This document shows, piece after piece, positions 48,776 to 58,593 of a DNA stretch of 64,000 bases. Source of the stretch: Alcanivorax sp. (lineage in GTDB: Bacteria > Pseudomonadota > Gammaproteobacteria > Pseudomonadales > Alcanivoracaceae). The translations under genes were made by a program, and so were the position numbers. Location of the stretch: assembly GCF_002726155.1 (NCBI RefSeq), contig NZ_PBSH01000053.1, positions 52,821 to 116,820 on the forward strand, written 5' to 3'. Positions within the stretch are counted from its first letter, which is position 1, and each line of letters starts with the position of its first letter. The notes below the pieces were generated by a model. The model saw only the letters and a list, made by a program, of their open reading frames with translations, ran no database searches and had not been told where the DNA came from.

Positions 48776-49863
48776 AGCTGGCGATGGTGCTCTATCACTA
48801 TTTCCCCTGGGGCGGCTTGCAGCGGGATTTTGCTCGTATTGCCCGTGAAGCGGTAACCCGAGGTCACGAGGTCGAGGCCCTCGTCAGTGAATGGCAGGGG
48901 GATTTCATTGAGGGCGTGGACCTTCATGTTCTGCCTGTGTCCGGGCGAAGCAATCATGGACGTATGGCCAGTTTTGCGGGCGCCGTACAGCGGGCGGTCG
49001 AAGCCGGGGGCTATGACCGGGTGCTGGGCTTTAACCGCCTTCCCGGGTTGGATGTGTATTTTGCTGCTGACAGTTGCTTTGCTGCTCACGTGGCGGGCAA
49101 GTTCCCCCTTGTACGTTGGCTACCCCGCTATGCTGCCTATCTCAAACTGGAAGAGCAGGTAATGGCGGCCACGGGCCCCCATTTGCTTTTTCTCAATGAC
49201 GATCAGCGGGATCAGTACCTGAATCATTACCCTCTGCCTGCTTCCCGCTATCAGGTGCTGCCGCCCGGCATTGAGCCGGATCGACGCCGCCCGGAGAATT
49301 ATGAGGAACTCAGAAACCAGGTTCGTCGCGAGCTGGCTGTCGCCGATAACGAGTCGCTTATCCTCTTCCTGGGGTCTGGTTTCAAGGTGAAGGGCCTGGA
49401 TCGGGTGCTGGCGGCGTTTACGAAATTGCCTGATAGCACGAAGCTAATGATCGTCGGGAACGACGATGCCGAGCCATACCTGAGTGGCGTGGACGAAACC
49501 ATCCGAAACCGGGTTGTCGTGTTGGGTCCCCGTGACGATGTGCCGGCACTCATGCAAGCCGCAGATTTGTTGTTGCATCCAGCCTACCGGGAATCCGCGG
49601 GTATGGTGTTGATAGAAGCCACTGTGGCGGGTCTGCCGGTATTGACGACGGATACCTGCGGTTATGCTCGTTATGTGAAGGAGGCGGGCTCCGGAGAAGT
49701 GATCCCGTCGCCGTTTAGCCAGCGTGATCTCAACCAGACGCTACAGGAAATGATAGGCAGTGTGCCGGGGGGATGGCAGGCGGCGGGGCTGGAGTATGGC
49801 TCCTCGCCGGCGCTTTATCGTCTGGCGCAGAACGTAGTCGATGCCGTGGAGGTTGGCCGGTGA
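48772..49863 (+). CDS. waaG: LPS core glycosyltransferase WaaG (GT4)
   Basis: MKLAMVLYHYFPWGGLQRDFARIAREAVTRGHEVEALVSEW..., LLHPAYRESAGMVLIEATVAGLPVLTTDTCGYARYV. Confidence 0.93.
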   Translation: MKLAMVLYHYFPWGGLQRDFARIAREAVTRGHEVEALVSEWQGDFIEGVDLHVLPVSGRSNHGRMASFAGAVQRAVEAGGYDRVLGFNRLPGLDVYFAADSCFAAHVAGKFPLVRWLPRYAAYLKLEEQVMAATGPHLLFLNDDQRDQYLNHYPLPASRYQVLPPGIEPDRRRPENYEELRNQVRRELAVADNESLILFLGSGFKVKGLDRVLAAFTKLPDSTKLMIVGNDDAEPYLSGVDETIRNRVVVLGPRDDVPALMQAADLLLHPAYRESAGMVLIEATVAGLPVLTTDTCGYARYVKEAGSGEVIPSPFSQRDLNQTLQEMIGSVPGGWQAAGLEYGSSPALYRLAQNVVDAVEVGR

Positions 49864-50705
49864 AACTGTTTTTGCGCGAGGATATTGATGCCCTTTGGGG
49901 TGAGGGTGATCCCTTTGCCGAGGCTGCCCGGCAGGACGGTGATATTTTCCGGGCCCGTGAGGGACGGAGAACACTTCGCTTTCATGGTGATGGGCGAAGC
50001 TATTTTCTCAAATACCACGGTGGCATCGGTTGGAAAGAAATTTTCAAGAACCTCACCCAGGGTAAATTGCCGGTATTGGGCGCCATGGATGAAGTAAGAG
50101 CCATTAATGCGGTTCGTGCCGCTGGACTGGACACCATGACCGTGGCGGCGTTTGGAAGTCGCGGTGTCAACCCGGCTTCGATTGAATCGTTTATCGTTAC
50201 CGATGATCTTACCAAAACGCTGAGTCTGGAAGATGTGGGGGAGCGCTGGGTGCAAGCCGGTGAGATGCCAACGCAGTTCAAGCGCGCCCTGATTGAGAGG
50301 GTTGCGGATATTGCCCGGATCATGCATCAGGCCGGTATTAACCACCGGGATTTCTATCTTGCGCACTTTCTCATGCCCGAGGAGGATGTGCAGCAGCAAG
50401 TGGCAACTGGGCGTATGTATCTCATCGACCTTCATCGCTCTCAGGTTCGCAGCAAAGTGCCGCGACGCTGGCAGATAAAGGATCTGGGCGGGCTGTATTT
50501 CTCTACTGCCCGCTTCGGCATGACGCGGCGGGATATATTGCGTTTCATTCGGGTTTATTCCGGTTTGCCATTACGTCAGGCTCTGGAGGATGTGTCGCTC
50601 TGGGGCGCTGCGCGTCGCGAGGCAGAAAAAATCTATCGCCGATATTTTGAGGTAGAACCCCGGTTGCCTCTGCAATTCAACGAGCACCCGGGGAAAGATA
50701 TCTGA
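49860..50705 (+). CDS. waaP: Lipopolysaccharide core heptose(I) kinase
   Basis: GTG 49860 overlapping waaG stop; RRTLRFHGDGRSYFLKYHGGIGWKEIFKNLTQGKLPVLGAMDEVRAINA..., MHQAGINHRDFYLAHFLM. Confidence 0.9.
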   Translation: MKLFLREDIDALWGEGDPFAEAARQDGDIFRAREGRRTLRFHGDGRSYFLKYHGGIGWKEIFKNLTQGKLPVLGAMDEVRAINAVRAAGLDTMTVAAFGSRGVNPASIESFIVTDDLTKTLSLEDVGERWVQAGEMPTQFKRALIERVADIARIMHQAGINHRDFYLAHFLMPEEDVQQQVATGRMYLIDLHRSQVRSKVPRRWQIKDLGGLYFSTARFGMTRRDILRFIRVYSGLPLRQALEDVSLWGAARREAEKIYRRYFEVEPRLPLQFNEHPGKDI

Positions 50706-52132
50706 TGGCGGTAGCACCTGAGGTTTCTGTGGAGATGTTGCTGGCGACCCGCACGCCGGGGTTGCCCGCGACCCTGATAGTGGGTGAGTCGGCAATTCGG
50801 GTGGAAAAGCTGCTGCGTTTCATGCCTTCAAGGCGAGCCATTTATGCAGGGAAGACTGCAGCGGGGGCGCGGGTCGTCATCAAGATTTTTTCACAGGCCT
50901 CTCGATCCATGAGGGAATTCAGCCGTGAAAAGCGTGTTCTGGAGGATCTGCAACAACGAGGGATTCCTGCCCCCAATATTCTGGTCGCTCAAGAGGAAGA
51001 CCAGGGGGCGATGTTGCTGCTCGAGCATTTGGGTGAGCGCTCTGCTGGCATCGTTCTGAAGGAGGCGGATGAACCCGGGCATCAGGTCTTGCTGCAGTCT
51101 CTGGTGGAGCTGACTGCCCGGATGCATAAGGCCGGGGCGCTGCAGCGGGATATCCATCTGAATAATTTTATTCAGCATGGTGATAACTGGTACGTAATTG
51201 ATGCGGGTGATATCCAGGTGTCAGAAGGCCCGCCCTCTGCTCGCACCGCTTTGGATAATCTTGCCCTGCTTCTGGCCCAGTTTCCGCCTTTGTCTTTGCC
51301 CTCTGCTGACAGGGTCGCTCGTTGGTATGGCGGTATTTTCAGTGCCAGAGACATTGCCCGAAAGCTGGCGGGGGTCCGTGACAAGCGCTTGCGCAAACTG
51401 GTCAAGAAATCCTTGCGCGACTGTACCGAGTTTGCGGAGCTTCATGTGCCAGGCCTTACGGGTATGTGTCGACGTGGCGACCTGGAAAAAGTGAAGGGCT
51501 TGCTGGAGAGGGGATTGGATAACACTTTGCCCGGCAGTGAGAACCTCAAGGATGGAAACAGCGCCACGGTATGGCGTGTCGATATCGGCGCAGAGCCGGT
51601 AGTGATCAAGCGCTATAACCTGAAGAGTTTTGCCAAAAGACTGGCCAGACAGTTTCGCAGCCGGGCACGGAATTCCTGGATGAATGCGAGCTATTTGACG
51701 CTTGTGCATGTTCATACTCCCCGGGCATTGTGCTTCGTGTCGGAGAAAAGTAAGGGGCTGACGGGCAGAGAATATCTTGTCTGTGAACATGTAAATGGGC
51801 GCATGCTGCCTGAGATTTGTGAAGAAGGCGGGCCGTTCCGGGAGAAAGCGCTCAGGCAGATGGCCGACTTTTTCGCAACCATGCTTTTGATGCGTTTCAG
51901 TCATGGGGATAGCAAGTACACTAATTTTCTTTTTGTTGATGGTGTCCTGCAGGTTATCGATCTGGATGGCATGGTGCGCTTCCCGGGGGGCGCACTGCCT
52001 CACGCTCTGGAGGCACAGCGTAGGCGATTGTTTGAGAGCTGGAAGCCCCGTGAGGCACTGGCAGCAGGGGCAGAGCAGGAATTCGAAAGTTATTATCAGG
52101 CCCGACTGAAATCGATTGAGAGCTGGTTATGA
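50705..52132 (+). CDS. Tandem (two-domain) lipopolysaccharide kinase-like protein
   Basis: 475 aa; first kinase-like domain LQRDIHLNNFI...YVIDAGDI, second FSHGDSKYTNFLFVDGVLQVIDLDG. Confidence 0.82.
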   Translation: MAVAPEVSVEMLLATRTPGLPATLIVGESAIRVEKLLRFMPSRRAIYAGKTAAGARVVIKIFSQASRSMREFSREKRVLEDLQQRGIPAPNILVAQEEDQGAMLLLEHLGERSAGIVLKEADEPGHQVLLQSLVELTARMHKAGALQRDIHLNNFIQHGDNWYVIDAGDIQVSEGPPSARTALDNLALLLAQFPPLSLPSADRVARWYGGIFSARDIARKLAGVRDKRLRKLVKKSLRDCTEFAELHVPGLTGMCRRGDLEKVKGLLERGLDNTLPGSENLKDGNSATVWRVDIGAEPVVIKRYNLKSFAKRLARQFRSRARNSWMNASYLTLVHVHTPRALCFVSEKSKGLTGREYLVCEHVNGRMLPEICEEGGPFREKALRQMADFFATMLLMRFSHGDSKYTNFLFVDGVLQVIDLDGMVRFPGGALPHALEAQRRRLFESWKPREALAAGAEQEFESYYQARLKSIESWL

Positions 52133-53082
52133 AGACCCTGATTGTGTCCACCGATGGCAAGTTGATGGTGACGCGCCCGTTGTGGGAGGCGGCCCGGGAA
52201 GTGTTTGACTTCGACCATGTGGAAGTGACACGGGAGCACGGTCTTGAAGCGTATTTCAATGGGGCAGATTTCAGCGGTTACGACAGGGTTATCGCAGACA
52301 CAAATCTGCGCCGTCTTGGTAAACGCTACCAGTGTCTGAAGCGAGCCCCCGGGCTGGTCGTGTTTGATCACGATGTCTGTCAGAACAATGTGTCTTCCAG
52401 TGAATGGTACAAACGCTATCCTTCTGTGCTGCGAGATATCGGTGAGGTCCGGATTATTGTGTCTGGATCGCAACTGGCGAACCAGTTACGAAGCGAAGGC
52501 ATTGATGCCTGCTATTTGCCCAAGGGTTATGACAACAAGGTCATTACCGATCTCGGTATCCCGCGAACAGAGGTTGCCGCTTTCGTGGGCAGGGTGAAGA
52601 ACAAGGTATACAAGAAGCGCAAACGGTTCCTTCTGCGCCAAGAGAAACTGGGGCGGGTGGCGTTGTTGCGTGCGGACCCTGGTGAACCCTATAACCGTTT
52701 GCTTAACCAGATCCGTTGTTTTGTCAGCGCGGATATCGGTTTCGGCGAGTATATGATCAAGAATTTTGAAGCCATGGCAGCAGGCTGTTTGCTGGTTGCC
52801 TGGCGCCAGCCCGAGCAGGAGCAGGCTGCACTGGGTTTTGTCGAAGGTGAAAATGTGGTCCTGTATGACAGCGAGCAAGAGCTGGAGGAGAAGCTTGCCT
52901 GGCTGGCGTCAGATTCTCCGGCGGCAGAGCGTATAGCCCGTGCAGGGCAGGCGTTGGTGACAAAGCAGCATCGCTGGGTCGACCGGGCGGCAGCATTTCC
53001 AGAGCTGCTTTCGGCAGAGATTCAGCCGGCCCCTCCGATCACCTGGCGTGACCGGTTAAAGATTCTGGGAGCAGGTAAATGA
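52129..53082 (+). CDS. Glycosyltransferase (GT1/CgeB-like)
   Basis: 317 aa; C-terminal FGEYMIKNFEAMAAGCLLVAWRQPEQEQAALGFVEGENVVLYDSEQELEEKL typical of spore-Cge/GT4 C-terminal domains. Confidence 0.75.
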   Translation: MKTLIVSTDGKLMVTRPLWEAAREVFDFDHVEVTREHGLEAYFNGADFSGYDRVIADTNLRRLGKRYQCLKRAPGLVVFDHDVCQNNVSSSEWYKRYPSVLRDIGEVRIIVSGSQLANQLRSEGIDACYLPKGYDNKVITDLGIPRTEVAAFVGRVKNKVYKKRKRFLLRQEKLGRVALLRADPGEPYNRLLNQIRCFVSADIGFGEYMIKNFEAMAAGCLLVAWRQPEQEQAALGFVEGENVVLYDSEQELEEKLAWLASDSPAAERIARAGQALVTKQHRWVDRAAAFPELLSAEIQPAPPITWRDRLKILGAGK

Positions 53083-53855
53083 ATGCGATCAATCTCCATG
53101 TGGTGGGCTGTCCGCGCAGTGGCACGACATTGATGGCGGAAATGCTGGTGGCCTGCTACCCCCATCAGGGGCACTCTGATCATGAAGAAACCATTTTCAA
53201 GGTGACGCCCCATGAACAGGGATTGCGCCTTTCCAAGAAACCCAATGACGTGTTGTGGATGGCGCCGCTGCTTGAGCGTGACCCTGCCTTGCATGTGATC
53301 GTCATGTTACGCGATCCCCGCTCTGTGATTTGCAGCATGCACAAGGCCTGGCCAGGCATGTACTTTTGCAATTACCCGGTATGGAAGCGGGCGGAGAAAG
53401 GTGCGGCAGCGATTGCCGAACACCCTCGTGTATTGTTGCTGCGTTATGAGGATCTGGTCCGTGATCCCATGAAGGTACAGGCGCAAATAGAAGCGCAATT
53501 TCCCTTTCTGTCGCGAGCGCACGATTTCAATCGCTTCCATGAAGTTGCCCGCGCAGGTGAGGATGCACAGAACGCGCTCGGCGGCGTACGTGAGGTGGAT
53601 TTATCCAGGATTGCTGGTTGGAAAGAGCACCTGCCACGTCTCAAGCAGCAGGTGGAGCGTTATCCTCAGCTGCTTGCCGATCTGGTCGAGCATGGTTACG
53701 AGGAAGACAACCAGTGGAAGGAATGTCTTGAGGGTATCGAAGCGAACGACTTTCCTTGTCGGTATTCGGATTCCTCGGAATTCTGGAAGCATCTTGAGCA
53801 AAAGTTTCGTTTTGTGGGCAAGCGGCGCCGTTATTTCAGGGCAAGGGGGTTATAG
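53079..53855 (+). CDS. Sulfotransferase family protein
   Basis: 5'-PSB loop [16 protein letters not shown] and 3'-PB-like [18 protein letters not shown]; overlaps upstream GT gene. Confidence 0.85.
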   Translation: MNAINLHVVGCPRSGTTLMAEMLVACYPHQGHSDHEETIFKVTPHEQGLRLSKKPNDVLWMAPLLERDPALHVIVMLRDPRSVICSMHKAWPGMYFCNYPVWKRAEKGAAAIAEHPRVLLLRYEDLVRDPMKVQAQIEAQFPFLSRAHDFNRFHEVARAGEDAQNALGGVREVDLSRIAGWKEHLPRLKQQVERYPQLLADLVEHGYEEDNQWKECLEGIEANDFPCRYSDSSEFWKHLEQKFRFVGKRRRYFRARGL

Positions 53856-53857
53856 CC

Positions 53858-54382
53858 ATGCAGCAGTGGCGGGAGTTTCTGTTTCTGGGGCTGGCTAATC
53901 ATCTTCCGCGGTTGAAGTTCAGCGACAAGATTCGCTGGCTACTGCTCAAGGCTGCAGGCATGGATATACAGGGCCGTTCCACGGTGTACGGATCCGTGAC
54001 GCTTCGTCCCATCGGAGGGGCCGGGAAAGTGCATATTGGCAAGGGCTGCTTTATTAATACCGAGGTGCGGTTTGCTTGTCCGAAAGCGTCGATAACACTG
54101 GGAGAGCGGTGTCGTATTGGGCCGCGTGTATGTTTCGAGGGTGCGCAACACAGCCTTTATCTGAATGAAAAGGGTCGCCGCGGCACTACCGGTGCGCCCA
54201 TTACTATCGGCAAGGATGTATGGATCGGTGCTGGCGCGATAATTACTGCGGGTGTCGAAATCGGGGATGGCGCCGTTGTGGCAGCGGGAGCGGTGGTTAA
54301 TCGTCCGGTTCCGGCCCTGACGTTAGTCGGTGGCGTTCCCGCTCGAGTTATCAAGGCGCTTGACCAGGGAGAGTCACCCTAA
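53858..54382 (+). CDS. Hexapeptide-repeat acyltransferase (LbH/WbbJ-like)
   Basis: Repeats [17 protein letters not shown]...[54 protein letters not shown]. Confidence 0.9.
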   Translation: MQQWREFLFLGLANHLPRLKFSDKIRWLLLKAAGMDIQGRSTVYGSVTLRPIGGAGKVHIGKGCFINTEVRFACPKASITLGERCRIGPRVCFEGAQHSLYLNEKGRRGTTGAPITIGKDVWIGAGAIITAGVEIGDGAVVAAGAVVNRPVPALTLVGGVPARVIKALDQGESP

Positions 54383-55155
54383 AGGCTTTTACGTGGCCAG
54401 CGGTATCGCTGGCCCAGCTCTCTCAGATAGAGCTCCAGCCGGCGTAGAAGTTGAGTGTTATCTTTTTTCTTGTGTTTGCGCTTCTTGTTTTTTTGCCGTC
54501 CGACTTCCAGGTTGGAATGGCACGATTGAATTTCACAAAGGCCGGCCGCCTGAGGAATCACGGCATACATATCCAGGTCTTTTCTGATCCATCCCCCGGA
54601 AACAAAATCATCGGCCGGCAAGTAAAATGTTTCGCTCATATTCAGTAGTTTTTGCGCCCCTTCAGGGGTGACCATGTAGGCTGCCAGGCAGTATGCCCGT
54701 CGGTTGGCAAACTTCGCTAATCGGAACGTATCGTCCAATCGTTGTTGCTGCCAGACAGAAGGTACGCATTTGGAGTAATACAGCATGGCCAGTTCCCAGC
54801 TTCTGGCGCGCTGGGCGAGCAGTTGGCAGACATTTCGCGAATCCTGGTCCAGTTTTGCATCGCCTTCCAGTATCAAGGAGGGCGAGTTTGCATTGGCTGC
54901 AACCTTCCAGGCATTGCGATGGCTGAGAAAGCAGCCGATTTCTCCGCAGGAAAGGTCTCGTCCCAGGATAGAGCGAGATTTTTCATGATCGAAACCGACT
55001 TCGTGCCACTGGCTCTGAGGCACCGGCGGTGATGTTTTGACAAGCTGATACTGCATGCCAAGAGACGACAGCATTTCGTCCAGATGCCTTCTGCGCTGGA
55101 CCTCGGCGGGTTGCGCAATAGCAAGAATATTATAGCGTTGTATTTGCGCAGACAT
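54379..55155 (-). CDS. Glycosyltransferase family 25 protein
   Basis: [37 protein letters not shown] typical of GT25 LPS galactosyltransferases. Confidence 0.87.
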   Translation of the reverse strand: MSAQIQRYNILAIAQPAEVQRRRHLDEMLSSLGMQYQLVKTSPPVPQSQWHEVGFDHEKSRSILGRDLSCGEIGCFLSHRNAWKVAANANSPSLILEGDAKLDQDSRNVCQLLAQRARSWELAMLYYSKCVPSVWQQQRLDDTFRLAKFANRRAYCLAAYMVTPEGAQKLLNMSETFYLPADDFVSGGWIRKDLDMYAVIPQAAGLCEIQSCHSNLEVGRQKNKKRKHKKKDNTQLLRRLELYLRELGQRYRWPRKSL

Positions 55156-56316
55156 TCAGCGATCCGGATTCTTGTTGGTAGTAAGCAACAACATAAAGAG
55201 TGGAAGCCAAGTATACAGCCAGAAGCTGTTCGGCGGCCTTACTGGATAAACGCCCTCAAAACATTGGGTAATCATGCCGAACATCAGTATATAGAGCCAG
55301 ACGCTATTTGAAGAGGGTTTGATGCCATGTCTAATGACAGCTGCAAGCACCAGTCCAAGGAATAGTGTAATTGCAAGAATTCCTCCTCTTAGGCCTAGGG
55401 CGAAATACAGACTGTGCGGTTCAAGCTTGCGCTGCAATATCTCCGAGAAAACCGTAATGCTGCCTGGCAGGCCGGCCCCCCAGGCCCAGTGAAAGCCGGA
55501 ATTGTGCGAAAGAAAATCCTTCCACAGGCTGGGGCGCCGGCTCAGGAGTTTGTCGGCATCCAGCTCTCCCATCAGCATCATTCCTGCTACGGCGATGGCG
55601 CCTACACTGCAGCATACAAGAAAGGTCGTGGCGGCCCGAGGTTTGCCGTATTGGTGGAGTAGCATGAACGGCAGTGTAACGGCGAGCCCCAAGAGAGCGG
55701 CCCTGCTATAGGCCAGATAAATGGCAATGAGAAATGTCAGGCAAAGTAGTATGCCTGCTGGGGACGGTTTGCGAGCCATGGAGCTAGCAAGAATAATCAA
55801 TGCAACTGAAAGCGCGAGCCCTGTCTCGTTGGGATTTTCTCCAAGGTTGCCCATTCCTGGTACGCCTCCGCCCACGACTCCTGATTGCGCCAATTTAATA
55901 TAGAACAGGGCGAGCGCGATTGCCCCACAGCCGAGAAGCGCAGCAGGCAATTGCCCAATAAGTCGAGGCGATGTGAGGTAGGTGTGCCGTACCGCGATTG
56001 ACAGGCATACAACGAACAAGACCCCTTTAAGGTTCTTTCGGAGCGTGTCCAGTGTATCTCCGTCTGCCCAGGCAGAGGGGAGGTACAAGGCGACAGTGAT
56101 AAACAGGATCCACAGCAGGGTCTTGTCATTTTCCAGGAAATACTGCTTGAAGTGAAAGAAGGAGAAATACAGGGCCGGCAAAATCAATCCAATATAAAGG
56201 GTTAGATACTGCGCCTTGCTGGATGGTGCGAGGAAAAACCCAAACGCATAGAGCAGGAATCCGATGATTAGCCAGACAGAAAAAAAACGGTCGGTACGGG
56301 TTTCAAGTGAACTCAT
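55156..56316 (-). CDS. O-antigen ligase family membrane protein
   Basis: Multi-pass; GNLGENPNETGLALSVALIILASSMARKPS..., WAWGAGLPGSITVFSEILQRKLEPHSLYFALGLRGGILAITLFLGLV; start MSSLETRTDRFF overlaps upstream stop. Confidence 0.82.
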   Translation of the reverse strand: MSSLETRTDRFFSVWLIIGFLLYAFGFFLAPSSKAQYLTLYIGLILPALYFSFFHFKQYFLENDKTLLWILFITVALYLPSAWADGDTLDTLRKNLKGVLFVVCLSIAVRHTYLTSPRLIGQLPAALLGCGAIALALFYIKLAQSGVVGGGVPGMGNLGENPNETGLALSVALIILASSMARKPSPAGILLCLTFLIAIYLAYSRAALLGLAVTLPFMLLHQYGKPRAATTFLVCCSVGAIAVAGMMLMGELDADKLLSRRPSLWKDFLSHNSGFHWAWGAGLPGSITVFSEILQRKLEPHSLYFALGLRGGILAITLFLGLVLAAVIRHGIKPSSNSVWLYILMFGMITQCFEGVYPVRPPNSFWLYTWLPLFMLLLTTNKNPDR

Positions 56317-57230
56317 TAATAACGCTTCGGCTGGCCAGCGGGCTGGTGCTTGAACCGCTTGTGCACCCACAGATACTGCTCCGGGCATTTGCGCACGTAG
56401 CCTTCAATGGTGCTATTGATGCGAGCGGTGTCCTGTTCATCGTCACCGCAGGGAAAGTCTTCCAGCGCCGGGCCGAATTCGATTTCGTAGCGGCCGCCGG
56501 GTAAGCGATAGTGCGCGCAGGGGATGACTGCGGCCTTGCCCATGCGGGCGATGCGGCTGGTGGCGGTGATAGTGGCGGCGGGGATGCCGAAGAAAGGCAC
56601 ATAGACCGCATGGGCGGTGCCATAGTCCTGATCCGGGGCGTACCAGACAACTTTTCCGTTTCTCAGCAGGCGCACAATTTGGCGGATGTCCATGCGATCA
56701 ACGACCCCTTCCACGTATTTTTGACGGCCTTTGTTAATTAGGCGGTCAATCACCGGGTTGTCGTTGGGGCGGTAGACCGCATTAATATCCAGGGCGTAGC
56801 TCAGTAGGCGCGAGCCCACATCCACACTGTTAAAGTGCATGCCCAGCAATAACGCCCCCTGCCCCGCCGCTTGGGCATTCCTGATGTGCTCCATGCCTTT
56901 GATGGACAGCCGTTCGGCCAGCTTGATGCGGTGGTTACTGAAGCTGCCGGCCATTTCCAGAATGGCTTCACCGGTGCTGATCATGCAGCGGCGGGCTAAT
57001 GCTTCCTGTTCTTGCGGGGTTAATTCAGGAAAACAAAGTCGGATGTTGGTTTGCACAACATGGCGGCGGTTTTTTGCCAGATGCCAGGCGAGACGGCCAA
57101 GGCCTCGTCCTGCTGCGAGCAGCAGATTCCAGGGCAGTTGCCCGATCAGCCAGAACAGGCCAGCACCAACCCAGCTTGGATAAAGGCGAGGATCGGAGAG
57201 CCGTGAGGGGCGGTTGGTACGTTTTCCCAT
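56316..57230 (-). CDS. Lipid A biosynthesis lauroyl/myristoyl acyltransferase (LpxL/HtrB family)
   Basis: NIRLCFPELTPQEQEALARRCMISTGEAILEMAGSF..., GALLLGMHFNSVDVGSRLLSYALDINAVYRPNDNPVIDRLINKGRQKY, WYAPDQDYG. Confidence 0.92.
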   Translation of the reverse strand: MGKRTNRPSRLSDPRLYPSWVGAGLFWLIGQLPWNLLLAAGRGLGRLAWHLAKNRRHVVQTNIRLCFPELTPQEQEALARRCMISTGEAILEMAGSFSNHRIKLAERLSIKGMEHIRNAQAAGQGALLLGMHFNSVDVGSRLLSYALDINAVYRPNDNPVIDRLINKGRQKYVEGVVDRMDIRQIVRLLRNGKVVWYAPDQDYGTAHAVYVPFFGIPAATITATSRIARMGKAAVIPCAHYRLPGGRYEIEFGPALEDFPCGDDEQDTARINSTIEGYVRKCPEQYLWVHKRFKHQPAGQPKRY

Positions 57231-57237
57231 GAGGCTC

Positions 57238-58404
57238 TCAGCGGCTGTTCGGGCGGATGGCAGGGCGTTCGCTGAGGCGAGCCAGCAACAGCGCCAGCGG
57301 CAACCACAGGCTCAGCCAGCTGGCCTGAAATGGCACCATCAAATAAGCACCGGCCGCGTATGTCATGCACAGGCCGGGCACCACAGCAATGGTGTAGGCG
57401 GCATTCTCATGCCAGTTGATCTGTCGTTGCAGTAGTGCGGTGAGTGGGCTTGCCCAGCTCGCAATGAACAGCACCAGGCCAATCAGCCCCAGCCCGTGGA
57501 TCAGTAGCAGGAAGATGTTGCGCGGGTGCGCCAGTGTTCGTAAGTGGCCGCCATCATGGGCCAGCACACCGTTCAGGGTTTCATGGTTCAACCCGTTACC
57601 AATAAGAGGGTGGGTAAAGTAGTTGATCACAGTCACGCTGTGGCTGCCTTCTACCATCAGGTAGAGGGCAGCCACCAGCGGGATCAGGCTCAGCAAGCGG
57701 CGCGGACCGCGGCTGATCAGCCAGGCAATGCCGAGCATGAGGCTCATCAACCCCAGCGGTAACGACGTCAGACACAAGAAACCAAACCCGACCGCAGCAC
57801 CGACCAGCCGGCGTCCGCCTTTCCCGGAGGCGCCTTCTTCCATGCCTTGGGCCAGCAGGATGAAGGTTGGTGCCACCATGGCCATCAGCGCCAGGGAGGG
57901 ATCAAGGGAAGGCATGCGGAAAATCAGGTTGGCAGGCTCGCTGAACAGAGGGCTGCTGAACGGCTGGGTGGTGTAATAGCTGACCATCACCACCGTGGCC
58001 ACGACCATGGCGCACAGAGCACCGTTGGCCATGGCTTGCTTGAAGGTGTTGCGGAAATAGAGGTGCAGCCAGCGGAACAGGCCCACCATGACCACGATTT
58101 GCACCACGCCGCGCACCGTCCGCGAGGAGTTGGGTTCCTCTGCCCAGGCCAGGCTGAGCAGGGCCCAGGCGAGTAGCAGATAGAGCGGAACAAGAAAGGG
58201 CGAGGTCATCAGCCGGTGGTCACCACTGACCACCGCGCGGGTAAGCAGGGTCAGCCCGGGCAGAAAGAACAGCACATCGAGCACGTTGAGCAGGCCGATG
58301 CGGGAGTTGAACAGGAATACGCCGCTGAACATCACCGCAAATGACAATGTCAGCCACCAGCGTAACCAGCGACCTTGCATGATGTTGGGGGGCAGTGGCG
58401 GCAT
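57238..58404 (-). CDS. O-antigen ligase family membrane protein (second)
   Basis: Multi-pass; NYFTHPLIGNGLNHETLNGVLAHDGGHLRTLAHPRNIFLLLIHGLGLIGLVLFI resembles the WaaL/Wzy_C periplasmic loop. Confidence 0.8.
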   Translation of the reverse strand: MPPLPPNIMQGRWLRWWLTLSFAVMFSGVFLFNSRIGLLNVLDVLFFLPGLTLLTRAVVSGDHRLMTSPFLVPLYLLLAWALLSLAWAEEPNSSRTVRGVVQIVVMVGLFRWLHLYFRNTFKQAMANGALCAMVVATVVMVSYYTTQPFSSPLFSEPANLIFRMPSLDPSLALMAMVAPTFILLAQGMEEGASGKGGRRLVGAAVGFGFLCLTSLPLGLMSLMLGIAWLISRGPRRLLSLIPLVAALYLMVEGSHSVTVINYFTHPLIGNGLNHETLNGVLAHDGGHLRTLAHPRNIFLLLIHGLGLIGLVLFIASWASPLTALLQRQINWHENAAYTIAVVPGLCMTYAAGAYLMVPFQASWLSLWLPLALLLARLSERPAIRPNSR

Positions 58405-58593
58405 AGAGTGTCCTGTTGCTCCGAAATTGGCCAAGAGTTGCTGAATGATACCCTGACAGCGTGGCGATGCGTAATTGTTGTGCCCGGTCAGCAGGTAGCG
58501 GCGTGCCGCGAAGTGTACTGTTAGAACCTGTTTGCCTCCACCGCTATGCTACAATTGCGGGCAATTCGGCTCTGTTGTCTTTTGGAGACATTG

